DNA from: Orlajensenia sp001423545
GTDB lineage: Bacteria; Actinomycetota; Actinomycetes; Actinomycetales; Microbacteriaceae
Reading direction: 5' to 3'
NCBI GenBank assembly: GCA_001423545.1
Contig: LMOK01000001.1
Span: forward strand, 930,001-994,000
Length of the DNA: 64,000 bases
Below, in pieces: positions 41,116 through 49,964 of this stretch. Position numbers and translations under genes: made by a program. Under the pieces are notes generated by a model. The model was given only the letters and a program-made list of their open reading frames with translations. It ran no database searches and was not told the DNA's origin. Every line of letters begins with the position of its first letter. Position 1 is the stretch's first letter.

Positions 41116-42396
41116 CTACGCGGCCTCGCCGATCGTGCTGAGCGACGCCGTGCCGTAGGGCACCTCGACGCCGCGGGTGCGCCGGGCCCGGTCGATGGAG
41201 AAGGTCGCGACGGCCAGGAGGAGCCCGGCGACACTGAGCCCGAGGCCGATCCAGATGGGGGCGACGTAGCCGAGGCCCGCCCCGATGGCGATGCCGCCGA
41301 GAAGTGCTCCGAGCGCGTTGCCGATGTTGAGGGCGGAGTGGTTGAGAGCTGCGGCGATCGACTGGCTGTCGCGCGCCACGTCCATGAGGCGGGTCTGGAT
41401 GATCGGCGACAGCGCTGCCGACGTGCCTCCGACGAAGAACACGCCGGCGAGGAGCCCGGCGACGCTCGAGACCGTGAAGCCCATGATCACGAGCGCGACG
41501 ATGAGGATGCCGAAGAACAGGTACATCGAGCGTCGGACGCTGCGGTCGGCGAGCCGTCCGCCCACGATGTTGCCGATGGTCATGCCGATGCCGAACACGA
41601 CGAGCACCAACGGGACGGCGGATTCCGGAAGCCCCGTCACCTCTGTGGCCATCGGAGCGACGTAGCTGTAGACCGCGAACAGGCCGCCGAAGCCGATCGC
41701 CCCGATCGCCAACGCGAACCACACCTGCAGGCGCGTGAAGGCCTTGAGCTCGTTCTTCATCGTGGCCTTCGGATCGCCCGCCTGCCACGGCACGGCGAGT
41801 GCCACCGCCACGAAGGTGATGGCGAAGATGCCTGCGACCACGAGATAGGCCGTGCGCCATCCGTAGAGCTGGCCGATCCACGTGATGGTCGGAACGCCGA
41901 CGACGTTCGCGATGGTGAGGCCGCTCAGCACGAAGGCCACGCCGCGTCCGCGTTTGCCCGGTCCCATGAGGCTCGCCGCCGCGAGCGAGGCGATACCGAA
42001 GTAAGCGCCGTGCGGGAGGGCGGCCACGAAGCGGGCGAGGAGCACGAGTTGGAACGACGGCAGCACGGCCGAGGCGATGGTGCCGACGGTGAAGGCCGTG
42101 AGGAGGGCGAGCAGGAGCTGCTTGCGCGGCCAGCGGGCTGCGGCCGCGGCGATGGTGGGCGCACCGACGACGACGCCGAGCGCGTAGGCCGAGATGAGCA
42201 GGCCGGCCTGCGAGTTGGCGGCGGCCGGGTCCGACCCGTACAGGCCCGGGAGCAGGTCGCTCGCGAGGTTGGGGAGCAGCCCCATGGCGACGAACTCGGT
42301 CGAACCGATGCCGAAGCCGCCCAGCGCGAGAGCGAGCAGGGCCAAACGGGTACGGGCCGGCGACAGAGTCGTCGGCCCGGCAGCATCGAGGGTCAC
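41116..42396 (-). CDS. MFS transporter (DHA1-type exporter)
   Basis: Drug/sugar proton antiporter-like protein of 426 residues with twelve predicted helices. The start GGFGIGSTEFVAMGLLPNLA is typical of the AraJ/YdhP group (arabinose or multidrug efflux), and the loop between helices 2 and 3 is weakly conserved (ARWPRKQ). Substrate unknown. GTG 42396 lies 6 nt after TACAGT, so a leaderless message is likely. A strong palindrome just upstream suggests repressor control. Confidence 0.9.
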   Translation of the reverse strand: MTLDAAGPTTLSPARTRLALLALALGGFGIGSTEFVAMGLLPNLASDLLPGLYGSDPAAANSQAGLLISAYALGVVVGAPTIAAAAARWPRKQLLLALLTAFTVGTIASAVLPSFQLVLLARFVAALPHGAYFGIASLAAASLMGPGKRGRGVAFVLSGLTIANVVGVPTITWIGQLYGWRTAYLVVAGIFAITFVAVALAVPWQAGDPKATMKNELKAFTRLQVWFALAIGAIGFGGLFAVYSYVAPMATEVTGLPESAVPLVLVVFGIGMTIGNIVGGRLADRSVRRSMYLFFGILIVALVIMGFTVSSVAGLLAGVFFVGGTSAALSPIIQTRLMDVARDSQSIAAALNHSALNIGNALGALLGGIAIGAGLGYVAPIWIGLGLSVAGLLLAVATFSIDRARRTRGVEVPYGTASLSTIGEAA

Positions 42397-42402
42397 CCGT
42401 CA

Positions 42403-42408
42403 ACTGTA
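42403..42408 (-). promoter_or_regulatory. Putative leaderless -10 box for MFS gene
   Basis: TACAGT on the minus strand ends 6 nt before GTG 42396. Confidence 0.5.
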
Positions 42409-42409
42409 G

Positions 42410-42437
42410 CGCGAGAATCGAATCGATTCGACTCGCG
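42410..42437. promoter_or_regulatory. Palindromic operator candidate of the MFS gene
   Basis: A perfect 14-bp palindrome TCGAATCGATTCGA (42418-42431) is flanked by CGCGAG (42410-42415) and CTCGCG (42432-42437), with two extra A on one side. It covers the -35 position relative to the TACAGT box. The pattern suits a TetR- or MarR-type dimer, but no such gene is adjacent. Confidence 0.65.
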
Positions 42438-42607
42438 GCCTTCGTGCCGCGATCGCGTGCGGCAAGCCCCCGGGATTCGCCCACTTTCGTCGCCACCGGA
42501 CGGTCTGCGCACCGCGGATGCGACGAAGACGGGCGACTCGCCGACCAGGGCAGGCGAGCGGGATGGGACGGGCCGACGGGCGAGTGCGACCGGGGCGGAC
42601 AGACCGT

Positions 42608-42916
42608 CTAGCCGTCGTTCTCCATGGCGGCCTCGAGGCGCTCCACCTTCGCGGTGAGCTCGCCCGAGTATCCGGGGCGGATGTCGGCCTTCAGCACCAG
42701 GGAGACCCGAGAACCGTACTCGGCCACGGCATCCGTCGCGTCCTTGATCACGGCGAACACCTCGTCCCAGTCCCCCTCGATCGTCGTGAACATCGAGTCG
42801 GTCTCGTTGGGCAGGCCGGATTCGCGCACGATGCGCACGGCGGCTGCGACGGCGTCGTGCACCGAGCCGTCGGCGCGGCCGGTTCCCGATGGAGCGACGG
42901 AGAATGCGACGAGCAT
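42608..42916 (-). CDS. Thiamine-binding protein (MTH1187/YqgV family)
   Basis: 102-residue ferredoxin-like-fold protein. SVAPSGTG near the start, VRESGLPNETDSMFTTIEGDWDEVF and VSLVLKADIRPG match the family, whose members bind thiamine as tetramers; cellular role poorly known. GGGAGG lies upstream of ATG 42916. It lies 16 bp after the end of the GT87 gene on the same strand. Confidence 0.85.
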   Translation of the reverse strand: MLVAFSVAPSGTGRADGSVHDAVAAAVRIVRESGLPNETDSMFTTIEGDWDEVFAVIKDATDAVAEYGSRVSLVLKADIRPGYSGELTAKVERLEAAMENDG

Positions 42917-42932
42917 GATGGCCTCCCGAGCC

Positions 42933-44351
42933 TCAGTCGGCCGCGTCTGGCGACCGGCTTCCACTCTTCCAGACCTCGGCACCGGATGCCGCTCCCGATG
43001 CTGCATCGAGCGTGCCGTCGGAGTCCCGGTCCGCATCCGACCCGACCTCCGCCTCCGCCGGAACCTCCGCATCCGACGCCGCCTCGTCAGCGACCTCGGC
43101 CTGCGAGCCGCTCCGCCACACCATGACGACGGCCCAGACGAGCAGCGCGACCTCGAGCAGGTTGCGCAGCGTCAGCAGCGCGACGGCCAGCGGGTGCGCG
43201 ACCAGCAGCCAGCCGTAGAAGAACGGGTAGATGAGCTGCGTGAGCCCCGCCAGCACGAGCGCCATGACGGCGGGGACCGCGTAGCGGCGCCCCCGGTAGA
43301 CGAGGCCGATAACGATGGGAACGGCCAGCCAGCAGATGAACTGCGGCGACCCCACCTTGTTCACCACGATGAAGGCCGTCACGAGGGCGAGGGCGAGGGG
43401 CGGGAACAGTGCGACGAACGGCGCCCGCTGCAGCTGGGCCCTCATCCCGATGGCCACGATCACGCCGACCACGAGCACGAGCAACGGCGTCATCGCGGCG
43501 CTCGCGAACTCGGTCCCCTGCCCCGTGACCTGGTACGTGAGGATGTCGTGGTCGTAGTACACCCGCGAGGTCGGACTGCCGCCTGCGGCCTGCCACATCC
43601 AGATCGTGCTCACCGGCGACTCGACCTGCAGACCGCGCCCGGTCTGCTCGGTGATGAAGCTGAACACGTTCCACCCGCTGCCGAGCACGAGGCAGATCAC
43701 CACGATCAGCACGCTCGTGCCGGCTGCCGCCACGAGGATGCGCGCCCTCTCGCGCGAGGCGATGAGGAGGGCGGCGATGATGGCGGCGGGCCAGATCTTG
43801 ATCCAGGTGGCGATCGCCAGCAGCACCGAGGCGAGGCGCGGCCGACCGGCGACGAGCAGCACGGCGACGAGGGCGATCGGTACCGTGACGGCATCGATGC
43901 GCCCGACGGCGATCGGACCGAGCAGCAGCAGGAACACCAGCCACCACCACGCCGGCACGACCCGGGCGACAGCACCGCGGCGCAGCCCGATGAGCACGGC
44001 GAAGCCGGCGGCGTTCAGCAGCACGACCAGCCCCAGCCAGGTGTACACGTAGAGGTCGAAGCCGAGGAGCGCAGCGAGCCCCATCGGCAGGATCGCCAGG
44101 ATCGGATAGACGAACGGCCCGTCGATGCCCACGACGTAGCCGCTGAGGTCCACGGTCTTCATCCAGGTCGTGTACACGAGCGTCACGTCGCCGAGGGGCA
44201 GGCCCGGCCCGGTGAGGGCGAGCCACACCAGTTCGGCGTGCACGAGCACGAACGCCGCCCACAGCGCCAGGCGGTTGCCGAGCATCCTGCGCAGCGTCGA
44301 TTCGGGAGCCGGCGGAGCGACGGATGCGGGAATGCCGGCCATGGCGCTCAT
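42933..44351 (-). CDS. GT87-family membrane glycosyltransferase
   Basis: 472-residue polyprenyl-phosphate-dependent (GT-C fold) glycosyltransferase of the DUF2029/GT87 group, whose mycobacterial members are mannosyltransferases of lipomannan. About ten to twelve helices; an early outer loop with Asp (GLPLGDVTLVYTTWMK) gives the likely catalytic acid, and KIWPAAIIAALLI is a family mark. The C-terminal 60 residues are a hydrophilic Ala/Asp/Glu/Ser-rich tail. Acceptor and sugar cannot be read from sequence. Confidence 0.85.
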   Translation of the reverse strand: MSAMAGIPASVAPPAPESTLRRMLGNRLALWAAFVLVHAELVWLALTGPGLPLGDVTLVYTTWMKTVDLSGYVVGIDGPFVYPILAILPMGLAALLGFDLYVYTWLGLVVLLNAAGFAVLIGLRRGAVARVVPAWWWLVFLLLLGPIAVGRIDAVTVPIALVAVLLVAGRPRLASVLLAIATWIKIWPAAIIAALLIASRERARILVAAAGTSVLIVVICLVLGSGWNVFSFITEQTGRGLQVESPVSTIWMWQAAGGSPTSRVYYDHDILTYQVTGQGTEFASAAMTPLLVLVVGVIVAIGMRAQLQRAPFVALFPPLALALVTAFIVVNKVGSPQFICWLAVPIVIGLVYRGRRYAVPAVMALVLAGLTQLIYPFFYGWLLVAHPLAVALLTLRNLLEVALLVWAVVMVWRSGSQAEVADEAASDAEVPAEAEVGSDADRDSDGTLDAASGAASGAEVWKSGSRSPDAAD

Positions 44352-44494
44352 GCTATCCGCAGCATCCGACCGCCCGATGCACGCTGCCGGCGCCCTTCGA
44401 TATCACTTGGGTCACAGGACGACGCGATTCGTCATCGGGCTCCGACGGATGCGGCAAGCTGGAGGCTCCCCCTCGATTTCGCCAGGAGACAGTC

Positions 44495-45340
44495 ATGCCC
44501 CTACGCACCATCCGCACCCGTGCCCTCGCACTCGCCGTCGTCACGGCGGGCATCGTCGCGTTGAGCGGATGTGCCGGTGCCTCATCGGATTCGGCGTCCG
44601 AGAGCGGCTACGTCACCGACGGCAAGCTCACCATCGGAACGGCCGAGCCCGCGTACTACCCCTGGGTCATCGACGACAAGCCCGAGTCGGGCGAGGGCTT
44701 CGAGTCCGCCGTCGCCTACGCCGTGGCCGGCCAGCTCGGCTTCGCCGACTCCGACGTCGTGTGGGTGCGCTCCACCTTCGACGAGGCCATCGCCCCCGGC
44801 CCCAAGGACTTCGACGTCAACCTGCAGCAGTTCTCGATCACGGATGAGCGCAAGCAGGCCGTCGACTTCTCCTCGCCGTACTACGAGACCACGCAGACCG
44901 TGATCACCATCGCGTCCTCGCCCGCCGCCGGCGCCACCTCGATCGCCGACCTCAAGAAGTTCTCCATCGGCGCCCAGACCGGAACCACCAGCCTGACCGC
45001 CGTGGAGGACGTCATCGAGCCCGACTCGCAGGCGCAGGTGTTCAACTCCAACGACGACGCCAAGCTCGCGCTGCAGAACGGCACCGTCGACGCCATCGTC
45101 GTCGACCTGCCGACGGCGTTCTACCTGACCGGCGCCGAGCTCGACGGCGGAAAGATCATCGGCCAGCTCCCCCAGGCCGAGGGCACGACGGGCGACCAGT
45201 TCGGCCTCGTGCTCGCCAAGGACAGCCCGCTCACGGCGAGCGTCACCGAGGCCGTCGACGCCCTCCGGGAGGACGGCACCCTCGACGAGCTGGCCACGAA
45301 GTGGCTCGGCTCCGAGGACACCGCCCCGGTGCTGAAGTAG
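44495..45340 (+). CDS. Amino-acid ABC transporter binding lipoprotein
   Basis: Solute-binding protein family 3, 281 residues. Lipobox ALSGC (Cys26). GKLTIGTAEPAYYPWVID opens the domain; VDFSSPYYETTQTVI and IGAQTGTTS are typical of polar amino-acid binders. AGGAG lies 6 nt upstream of the ATG. It is followed by its permease and ATPase. Ligand (probably a polar amino acid such as Glu, Gln, Arg or Cys) is not decided by the sequence. Confidence 0.93.
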   Translation: MPLRTIRTRALALAVVTAGIVALSGCAGASSDSASESGYVTDGKLTIGTAEPAYYPWVIDDKPESGEGFESAVAYAVAGQLGFADSDVVWVRSTFDEAIAPGPKDFDVNLQQFSITDERKQAVDFSSPYYETTQTVITIASSPAAGATSIADLKKFSIGAQTGTTSLTAVEDVIEPDSQAQVFNSNDDAKLALQNGTVDAIVVDLPTAFYLTGAELDGGKIIGQLPQAEGTTGDQFGLVLAKDSPLTASVTEAVDALREDGTLDELATKWLGSEDTAPVLK

Positions 45341-45353
45341 TCGGGCGCACCAG

Positions 45354-45359
45354 TACTCT
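45354..45359 (+). promoter_or_regulatory. Possible internal leaderless -10 box before permease
   Basis: TACTCT ends 7 nt before ATG 45367, in the 26-bp gap after the binding-protein gene. It could give an extra transcript start inside the operon. Confidence 0.3.
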
Positions 45360-45366
45360 GTAGCGC

Positions 45367-46230
45367 ATGAGCACCACCGGGATCGATGCCCGGCCGCCGA
45401 GTTCGATCGAGCTCGACCGCCGGGCATTCCGTCGTCAGCAGACGACGCGCTCCACGCTGATCGCCATCGTGAGCACCGTGGTGTTCGCCGTCGCGGCGTG
45501 GATCTTCGTGATCAACACCCCCGGCTGGAGCCGGGTTCAGCAGACGTTCTTCAACTGGGACGTCGCCGTGGCAGCCTTCCCGCGCGTCATCGAGGGCTTC
45601 TGGCTCAACGTGCGCGTGCTCGTCTACTCGGTCATCGGCGTGGGCATCGTCAGCCTGGTGCTCGCCACAGTGCGCACCCTGCGCGGCCCGATCTGGTTCC
45701 CCCTGCGCGCCCTCGCCGCGGGCTACACCGACCTGTTCCGCGGCATCCCCCTCATCATCGTGCTGTACCTGGTCGGCTACGGCATCCCGGGCCTCGGCGT
45801 CTTCCCCCGGATGCCCGCCGAGTTCTGGGGAACCATCGCCCTGGTCACCGTGTACTCCGCCTACGTCTCCGAGGTGTTCCGCGCCGGCATCGAGGCCGTG
45901 CACCCGTCGCAGCGTCTCGCTGCGCGCTCCCTCGGCCTCAGCTACAGCCAGAGCATGCGCCGGGTCATCCTGCCCCAGGCCGTGCGCAAGGTCACGCCCG
46001 CCCTCATGAACGACTTCGTCGCCCTGCAGAAGGACGTCGGACTCATCTCGGTGCTCGGGGCCGTGGATGCCGTCCGCGCCGCCCAGATCGAGACCGCGGC
46101 GTACTTCAACTTCACGCCCTACGTCGTGGCCGGCCTGCTGTTCTTCCTGTTGGCGCTGCCGATGATCCGCTTCACGGACTGGTACACGGCGCGCGTGCGG
46201 CGGCGTGAGCAGATGGGGAGCATCGTATGA
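45367..46230 (+). CDS. Amino-acid ABC transporter permease
   Basis: HisM/GlnP-type permease of 287 residues with about five helices after a 45-residue cytoplasmic start. The ATPase-contact EAA region is seen in AARSLGLSYSQSMRRVILPQ. The stop overlaps the start of the ATPase gene by 4 bp. One permease gene only, so a homodimer is expected. Confidence 0.93.
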   Translation: MSTTGIDARPPSSIELDRRAFRRQQTTRSTLIAIVSTVVFAVAAWIFVINTPGWSRVQQTFFNWDVAVAAFPRVIEGFWLNVRVLVYSVIGVGIVSLVLATVRTLRGPIWFPLRALAAGYTDLFRGIPLIIVLYLVGYGIPGLGVFPRMPAEFWGTIALVTVYSAYVSEVFRAGIEAVHPSQRLAARSLGLSYSQSMRRVILPQAVRKVTPALMNDFVALQKDVGLISVLGAVDAVRAAQIETAAYFNFTPYVVAGLLFFLLALPMIRFTDWYTARVRRREQMGSIV

Positions 46231-47015
46231 GCCTCATCGAACCCGGCTCGGGACCCGGCTCGGCCGCTGCCACCCCTGATGCTGCGCCGGTGCTCCGGCT
46301 CGTCGGCATCCGGAAGTCCTTCGAGGGTACCGAGGTGCTCCGCGGAATCGACCTCACCGTGCACCGGCACGAGATCGTCGCGCTCATCGGCGCCAGCGGA
46401 TCGGGCAAGTCGACGCTGCTGCGTACGGCCAACCTGCTCGAGCAGATCGACGACGGCCAGATCTTCCTGGGCGACGACGACATCAGCGACCCGCGCGCCA
46501 AGGCCGACAGCATCCGTTCCCGCATCGGCGTGGTGTTCCAGCACTTCAACCTGTTCCCGCACCTCAGCGTCCTCGACAACGTCACCCTGGCGAGCCGGGC
46601 GGTTCACCGTACCTCCCGGGCCGAAGCCGAGCGCCGCGGTCTCGAGCTGCTGGATTCCATCGGACTCGCGGACAAGGCCCGCGAGTTCCCCGACAGGCTC
46701 TCGGGCGGCCAGCAGCAGCGCGCCGCCATCGTGCGCTCCATCGCGACCGACCCCGAACTCCTGCTGCTCGACGAGATCACCAGCGCGCTCGATCCCGAAC
46801 TCGTCGGCGAGGTGCTCGATCTCGTTCGCGAGCTCGGCCGTGGCGGCACCACCATCCTCATGGCGACGCACGAGATGGCCTTCGCCCGCGACGTGGCGCA
46901 CCGGGTCGTGTTCCTCGACAAGGGCGTCGTCGCCGAGGCCGGCCCGCCTGCCCAGCTGTTCGAGCACTCCGAGAATCCGCGCACCCGAGAGTTCCTGGCG
47001 CGCTTCACGGCGTAG
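46227..47015 (+). CDS. Amino-acid ABC transporter ATPase
   Basis: 262 residues. Walker A GASGSGKST, Q-loop VVFQHFNLFPH, signature LSGGQQQR, Walker B LLLLDEIT, switch His in ATHEM. It belongs to the GlnQ/HisP class (PHLSVLDN, MATHEMAFARDVAHRV). ATG overlaps the permease stop. It ends 20 bp before the end of the convergent electron-transfer operon. Confidence 0.94.
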   Translation: MSLIEPGSGPGSAAATPDAAPVLRLVGIRKSFEGTEVLRGIDLTVHRHEIVALIGASGSGKSTLLRTANLLEQIDDGQIFLGDDDISDPRAKADSIRSRIGVVFQHFNLFPHLSVLDNVTLASRAVHRTSRAEAERRGLELLDSIGLADKAREFPDRLSGGQQQRAAIVRSIATDPELLLLDEITSALDPELVGEVLDLVRELGRGGTTILMATHEMAFARDVAHRVVFLDKGVVAEAGPPAQLFEHSENPRTREFLARFTA

Positions 47016-47035
47016 GAGGCCGCTGTCCGGCCGGC

Positions 47036-48535
47036 TCAGTACCCGCTGAACGCGTCGGTCGTCACCGACCGGCCACCCTGGCGGGCGAGCGCGGAACGCA
47101 CGCTGTCGACCATGCGCGGCGAGCCGGACACGAAGGTGCGCCGAGTGCGCCAGTCGGGCACGGCGGCATCGAGCATGGCGTGGTCGACGCGCCCCGAGTG
47201 AGCACTCCACCCTGCCGGCAGCTCTGACCCCGCAGCTCCCACCACGACGACCTCGGCCGCGGACTCGGCGATGACCTCCCTGTAGGCGATCTCGCTCGAC
47301 CCCGCCGCGTACACGAGCACGACGTCCCGACGGCGGCCGGCAGCACGGTCCGAGGCGAGCTGGCTGGCGAACGGCGTGATGCCGATGCCGCCGGCGATGA
47401 GCAGCACGGGCTCCGAGTCGTCCTGAGGCAGCAGGAAGTCGCCCCCGACGGAGGTCGCCCGCACGATCGAGCCGGGGGCGAGAGAGCTGAGGGCGCGCTT
47501 GAAGGTCGACGGCTTCTCGGGCATCCGCATGGCGATGGTGATGCGTTCAGCATCATCGGGCGGGGAGGAGATGCTGAACACGCGCCGTGTTCCGCGGGAG
47601 TCTGCACGGCGGTGCGGAACAGCGAGCTCGAGCGACTGCCCGGCCCGGAAGGCCACGGGTCGCACCGGCGCGAAGACGTACTCGACGATCGTCGGTGTCG
47701 GATGCCGCGCCTCGACGAGGCGCAGCCTCACGGCCCGGCGCTGGCCGAACGCGAAGGCGACGGCGTTGCCGACGACGAGGGCGAGCTCCGGCGTCATGGC
47801 GAACGGCCCGACGGCGAGCGGGATCGAGAACAGCACGCCGACGACGCCGGCGACCAGCAGCTGCTGCCAGCGCCGCGGCGGGAGGGTGAGCGGCTCGCTC
47901 AGCATGAACGCGGCCAGGAAGACCACGGGGAACGAGGCGAGCACGGTCCACGCGGCGGCGCCGGCATCCGTTCCCTCGAGCATCAGGCGCCCGGTGCAGA
48001 GCACGCCGGCCACGGCCACGAACACCCCGGCGACGGCGAAGCGGCGCGTGCGCCACAGCACCAGGAAGCCGCCGATCAGCACGATCGGCAGGAGGTACGA
48101 GTTGGCCACCCACCACACCGACGAGCCGAGCTGCGTGAACGCGATGATCACGGCGGCGACGGCGGCCGGATTGAAGATGTGCCTGCCGCGTACGGCGAGA
48201 ACGTACTTCGACGCCGTCGCGAGCACTCCCGTGAGGGCGAGCACGCCGAGCTGCGTCAGGTCCTCGGACGGCCAGAACAGGAAGAACAGCAGCAGTCCGG
48301 TGATGACGGAGGACTCGAGGTGGGCCGGCGACCGCACGATGCGTCCGGCGATCCAGCCCGATGCGGCGACGGAGCCGACGGCGACCAGGAGGCTGAGCGC
48401 CAACTGCGTCGGCGTGTAGAACAACAGGCCCGTGGCCGAGAGGATGAACGCCACGACGGCGATGGCGCCGAGGCTGAGCGTCATGAGCCTGTAGCCGCTC
48501 ACCCGACCGAGCGAGGAATCGAGCAGTCGTCTCAT
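47036..48535 (-). CDS. NqrB/RnfD-like membrane domain fused to FAD/NAD reductase domain
   Basis: A 499-residue fusion. Residues 1-265 hold eight to ten helices with RGRHIFNPAAVAA, the mark of the NqrB/RnfD family, and a later helix with FMLSEPLTLP. I see no SGAT-type flavin acceptor Thr in this part. Residues about 275-499 form a ferredoxin-reductase module: FAD-binding RRVFSISS, NAD-binding LLIAGGIGITPFASQL, and FVSGSPRMVDSV followed by the terminal aromatic FSGY. It would pass electrons from NAD(P)H through FAD to the membrane. ATG 48535 overlaps the apbE stop by 4 bp. Last gene of the operon. Confidence 0.88.
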   Translation of the reverse strand: MRRLLDSSLGRVSGYRLMTLSLGAIAVVAFILSATGLLFYTPTQLALSLLVAVGSVAASGWIAGRIVRSPAHLESSVITGLLLFFLFWPSEDLTQLGVLALTGVLATASKYVLAVRGRHIFNPAAVAAVIIAFTQLGSSVWWVANSYLLPIVLIGGFLVLWRTRRFAVAGVFVAVAGVLCTGRLMLEGTDAGAAAWTVLASFPVVFLAAFMLSEPLTLPPRRWQQLLVAGVVGVLFSIPLAVGPFAMTPELALVVGNAVAFAFGQRRAVRLRLVEARHPTPTIVEYVFAPVRPVAFRAGQSLELAVPHRRADSRGTRRVFSISSPPDDAERITIAMRMPEKPSTFKRALSSLAPGSIVRATSVGGDFLLPQDDSEPVLLIAGGIGITPFASQLASDRAAGRRRDVVLVYAAGSSEIAYREVIAESAAEVVVVGAAGSELPAGWSAHSGRVDHAMLDAAVPDWRTRRTFVSGSPRMVDSVRSALARQGGRSVTTDAFSGY

Positions 48536-49398
48536 CGGAACAGCTCCCCGGGGAATCCGGACGAGATCTCGGCTCGCCCGTCGGTGAGCATGCGCACGTG
48601 CTCGAAGTCGACGTACCCGGCCAGCTGGTCGGCTGGGGCGAAGAACAACGCCGTCGCGACGGCGTCGGCGACCATCGCGGTCTCGGCCGTCACCCAGGTG
48701 GCGACGACCTCGTCGACCGGTTCCCCGGTGCGGGCGTCGAGAACATGGTGCAGCCCGGACCCCCAGGCCCTGCGATTGCTCGCCGAGGCGCACAGTGCCC
48801 CATCGACGAGGGTTGCGATACCGATCGCCTTCGTGGTGTCGTACGGATGCTCGAGGGCCACGCGCACCGGCTCGCCGCCGGAGTGCCGCAGGTCGCCGCT
48901 GGCATCGACCACGATCTGCTCGACTCCGTCCTGCTCCAGCAACTCGACGATCAGGTCGACGAGCAGGCCCTTGCCTGCGGCTCCGATGTCGAGTTCGAGA
49001 GGCTGCCGGGTGCGGAGTCGCGTGCCGTCCCAGTCCATCCGGTTCCAGTCGGGACTCGGGAGGGTGCCGGCTCCGGGAACGAGCGAGTAGCCCGCCCCGT
49101 AGCCGAGGTGGCTGAGCGAGGCGCCGACGAGGGGCGACATCGCGCCCGACGTGGCCGCGTGCAGGCCGGAGTAGAGCTCGACGAGCGCCGGAGCCTCGCC
49201 GGGGAAGGTCCACTCGCCCGACCGGCTCGCGACCTCGGTCACGAGCGAGTCGGGGCGGAAGCGCGACCACGTGCGGTCGAAATCCTCGATGACGGCGTTC
49301 ATCCTCCGGACGGTGTCCGACGCGATCGGGCCGCGTGAGTCGACCTGCCAGCCCGTTCCGATCGCCTCGAAGGCGAGCGTCGCCGACTCAGCTGGCAT
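48532..49398 (-). CDS. apbE: FAD:protein FMN transferase
   Basis: Attaches FMN covalently to a Ser/Thr of a target protein using FAD. 288 residues. Family segments ELDIGAAGKGLLVD, VDASGDLRHSG, HHVLDARTGEP and VADAVATALF are present; the Asp and Ala of the last form the Mg/FAD site. It overlaps the upstream FMN-binding lipoprotein gene by 11 bp and the fusion gene by 4 bp, so the lipoprotein is its obvious target. No signal peptide is seen; whether it acts in the cytoplasm before export is open. Confidence 0.93.
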   Translation of the reverse strand: MPAESATLAFEAIGTGWQVDSRGPIASDTVRRMNAVIEDFDRTWSRFRPDSLVTEVASRSGEWTFPGEAPALVELYSGLHAATSGAMSPLVGASLSHLGYGAGYSLVPGAGTLPSPDWNRMDWDGTRLRTRQPLELDIGAAGKGLLVDLIVELLEQDGVEQIVVDASGDLRHSGGEPVRVALEHPYDTTKAIGIATLVDGALCASASNRRAWGSGLHHVLDARTGEPVDEVVATWVTAETAMVADAVATALFFAPADQLAGYVDFEHVRMLTDGRAEISSGFPGELFR

Positions 49399-49876
49399 CG
49401 CTGCGGATCGTGTCGAGGGCGGCGTTGAAGCCGCCGCTGGTGAGGGAGGAACCCGCCACCTTCGAGACGTCGAGGCTGTCGATGTCCTTGCCGACGACCT
49501 CGGCCGAGATGCCCGAGATGAAGGCGCTCTGGTACTGCTTCGAGTTGCCGCTGGTGGCCGAGCCCGTCACGTCGACGGCCGTCACGACGTCGTCGGCGAG
49601 CGTGACGGTCACGGTGACGTCCTCCCGCCCGCCGGGAGTGGAGTACTCACCCGTCGCGGTGTAGTCGCCGTCGGTGTAGGTGCTCGACGCCGCTGACGAG
49701 TCGGTGTCGCTCGAGTCGGTTCCGGTCGACGGCGTGGTGGTCGTCGCGTCGCCGGATCCCGTGGACGGGGCCGTGTCGGCCTCCGCCGACTGGTCGGTGG
49801 CGCATCCTGCGAGCGAGCCGATGACGACGGCTCCGGATGCGATGGCGATGGCGGTTCTGCCGATTCGTGTCTTCAT
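49388..49876 (-). CDS. FMN-binding lipoprotein
   Basis: 162-residue exported electron carrier. Lipobox GSLAGC (Cys25), a Ser/Thr/Asp linker (about 30-68), then an FMN_bind domain: TYTDGDYTATGEYSTPGG and VTVTVTLADDVVTAVDVTG. The acceptor loop AGSSLTSGG aligns with the NqrC-type SGATLTS, which puts a Ser (Ser144) where most relatives carry the flavinylated Thr. It heads the operon with apbE and the NqrB/FNR fusion. AAGGTGAG lies before the ATG. A palindrome lies 90-115 nt upstream. Confidence 0.9.
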   Translation of the reverse strand: MKTRIGRTAIAIASGAVVIGSLAGCATDQSAEADTAPSTGSGDATTTTPSTGTDSSDTDSSAASSTYTDGDYTATGEYSTPGGREDVTVTVTLADDVVTAVDVTGSATSGNSKQYQSAFISGISAEVVGKDIDSLDVSKVAGSSLTSGGFNAALDTIRSDAS

Positions 49877-49949
49877 GATCTCTCACCTTCTCCTCACCCC
49901 GTCAGGAGCGACATGCTCGGGATCACGCCATCGGTCCCGGTTCTCCTCG

Positions 49950-49955
49950 ACGTTA
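49950..49955 (-). promoter_or_regulatory. Putative -10 of the FMN-lipoprotein operon
   Basis: TAACGT on the minus strand, about 74 nt before the ATG. The palindrome at 49965-49990 would cover its -35. Confidence 0.35.
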
Positions 49956-49964
49956 TGCATGTTC

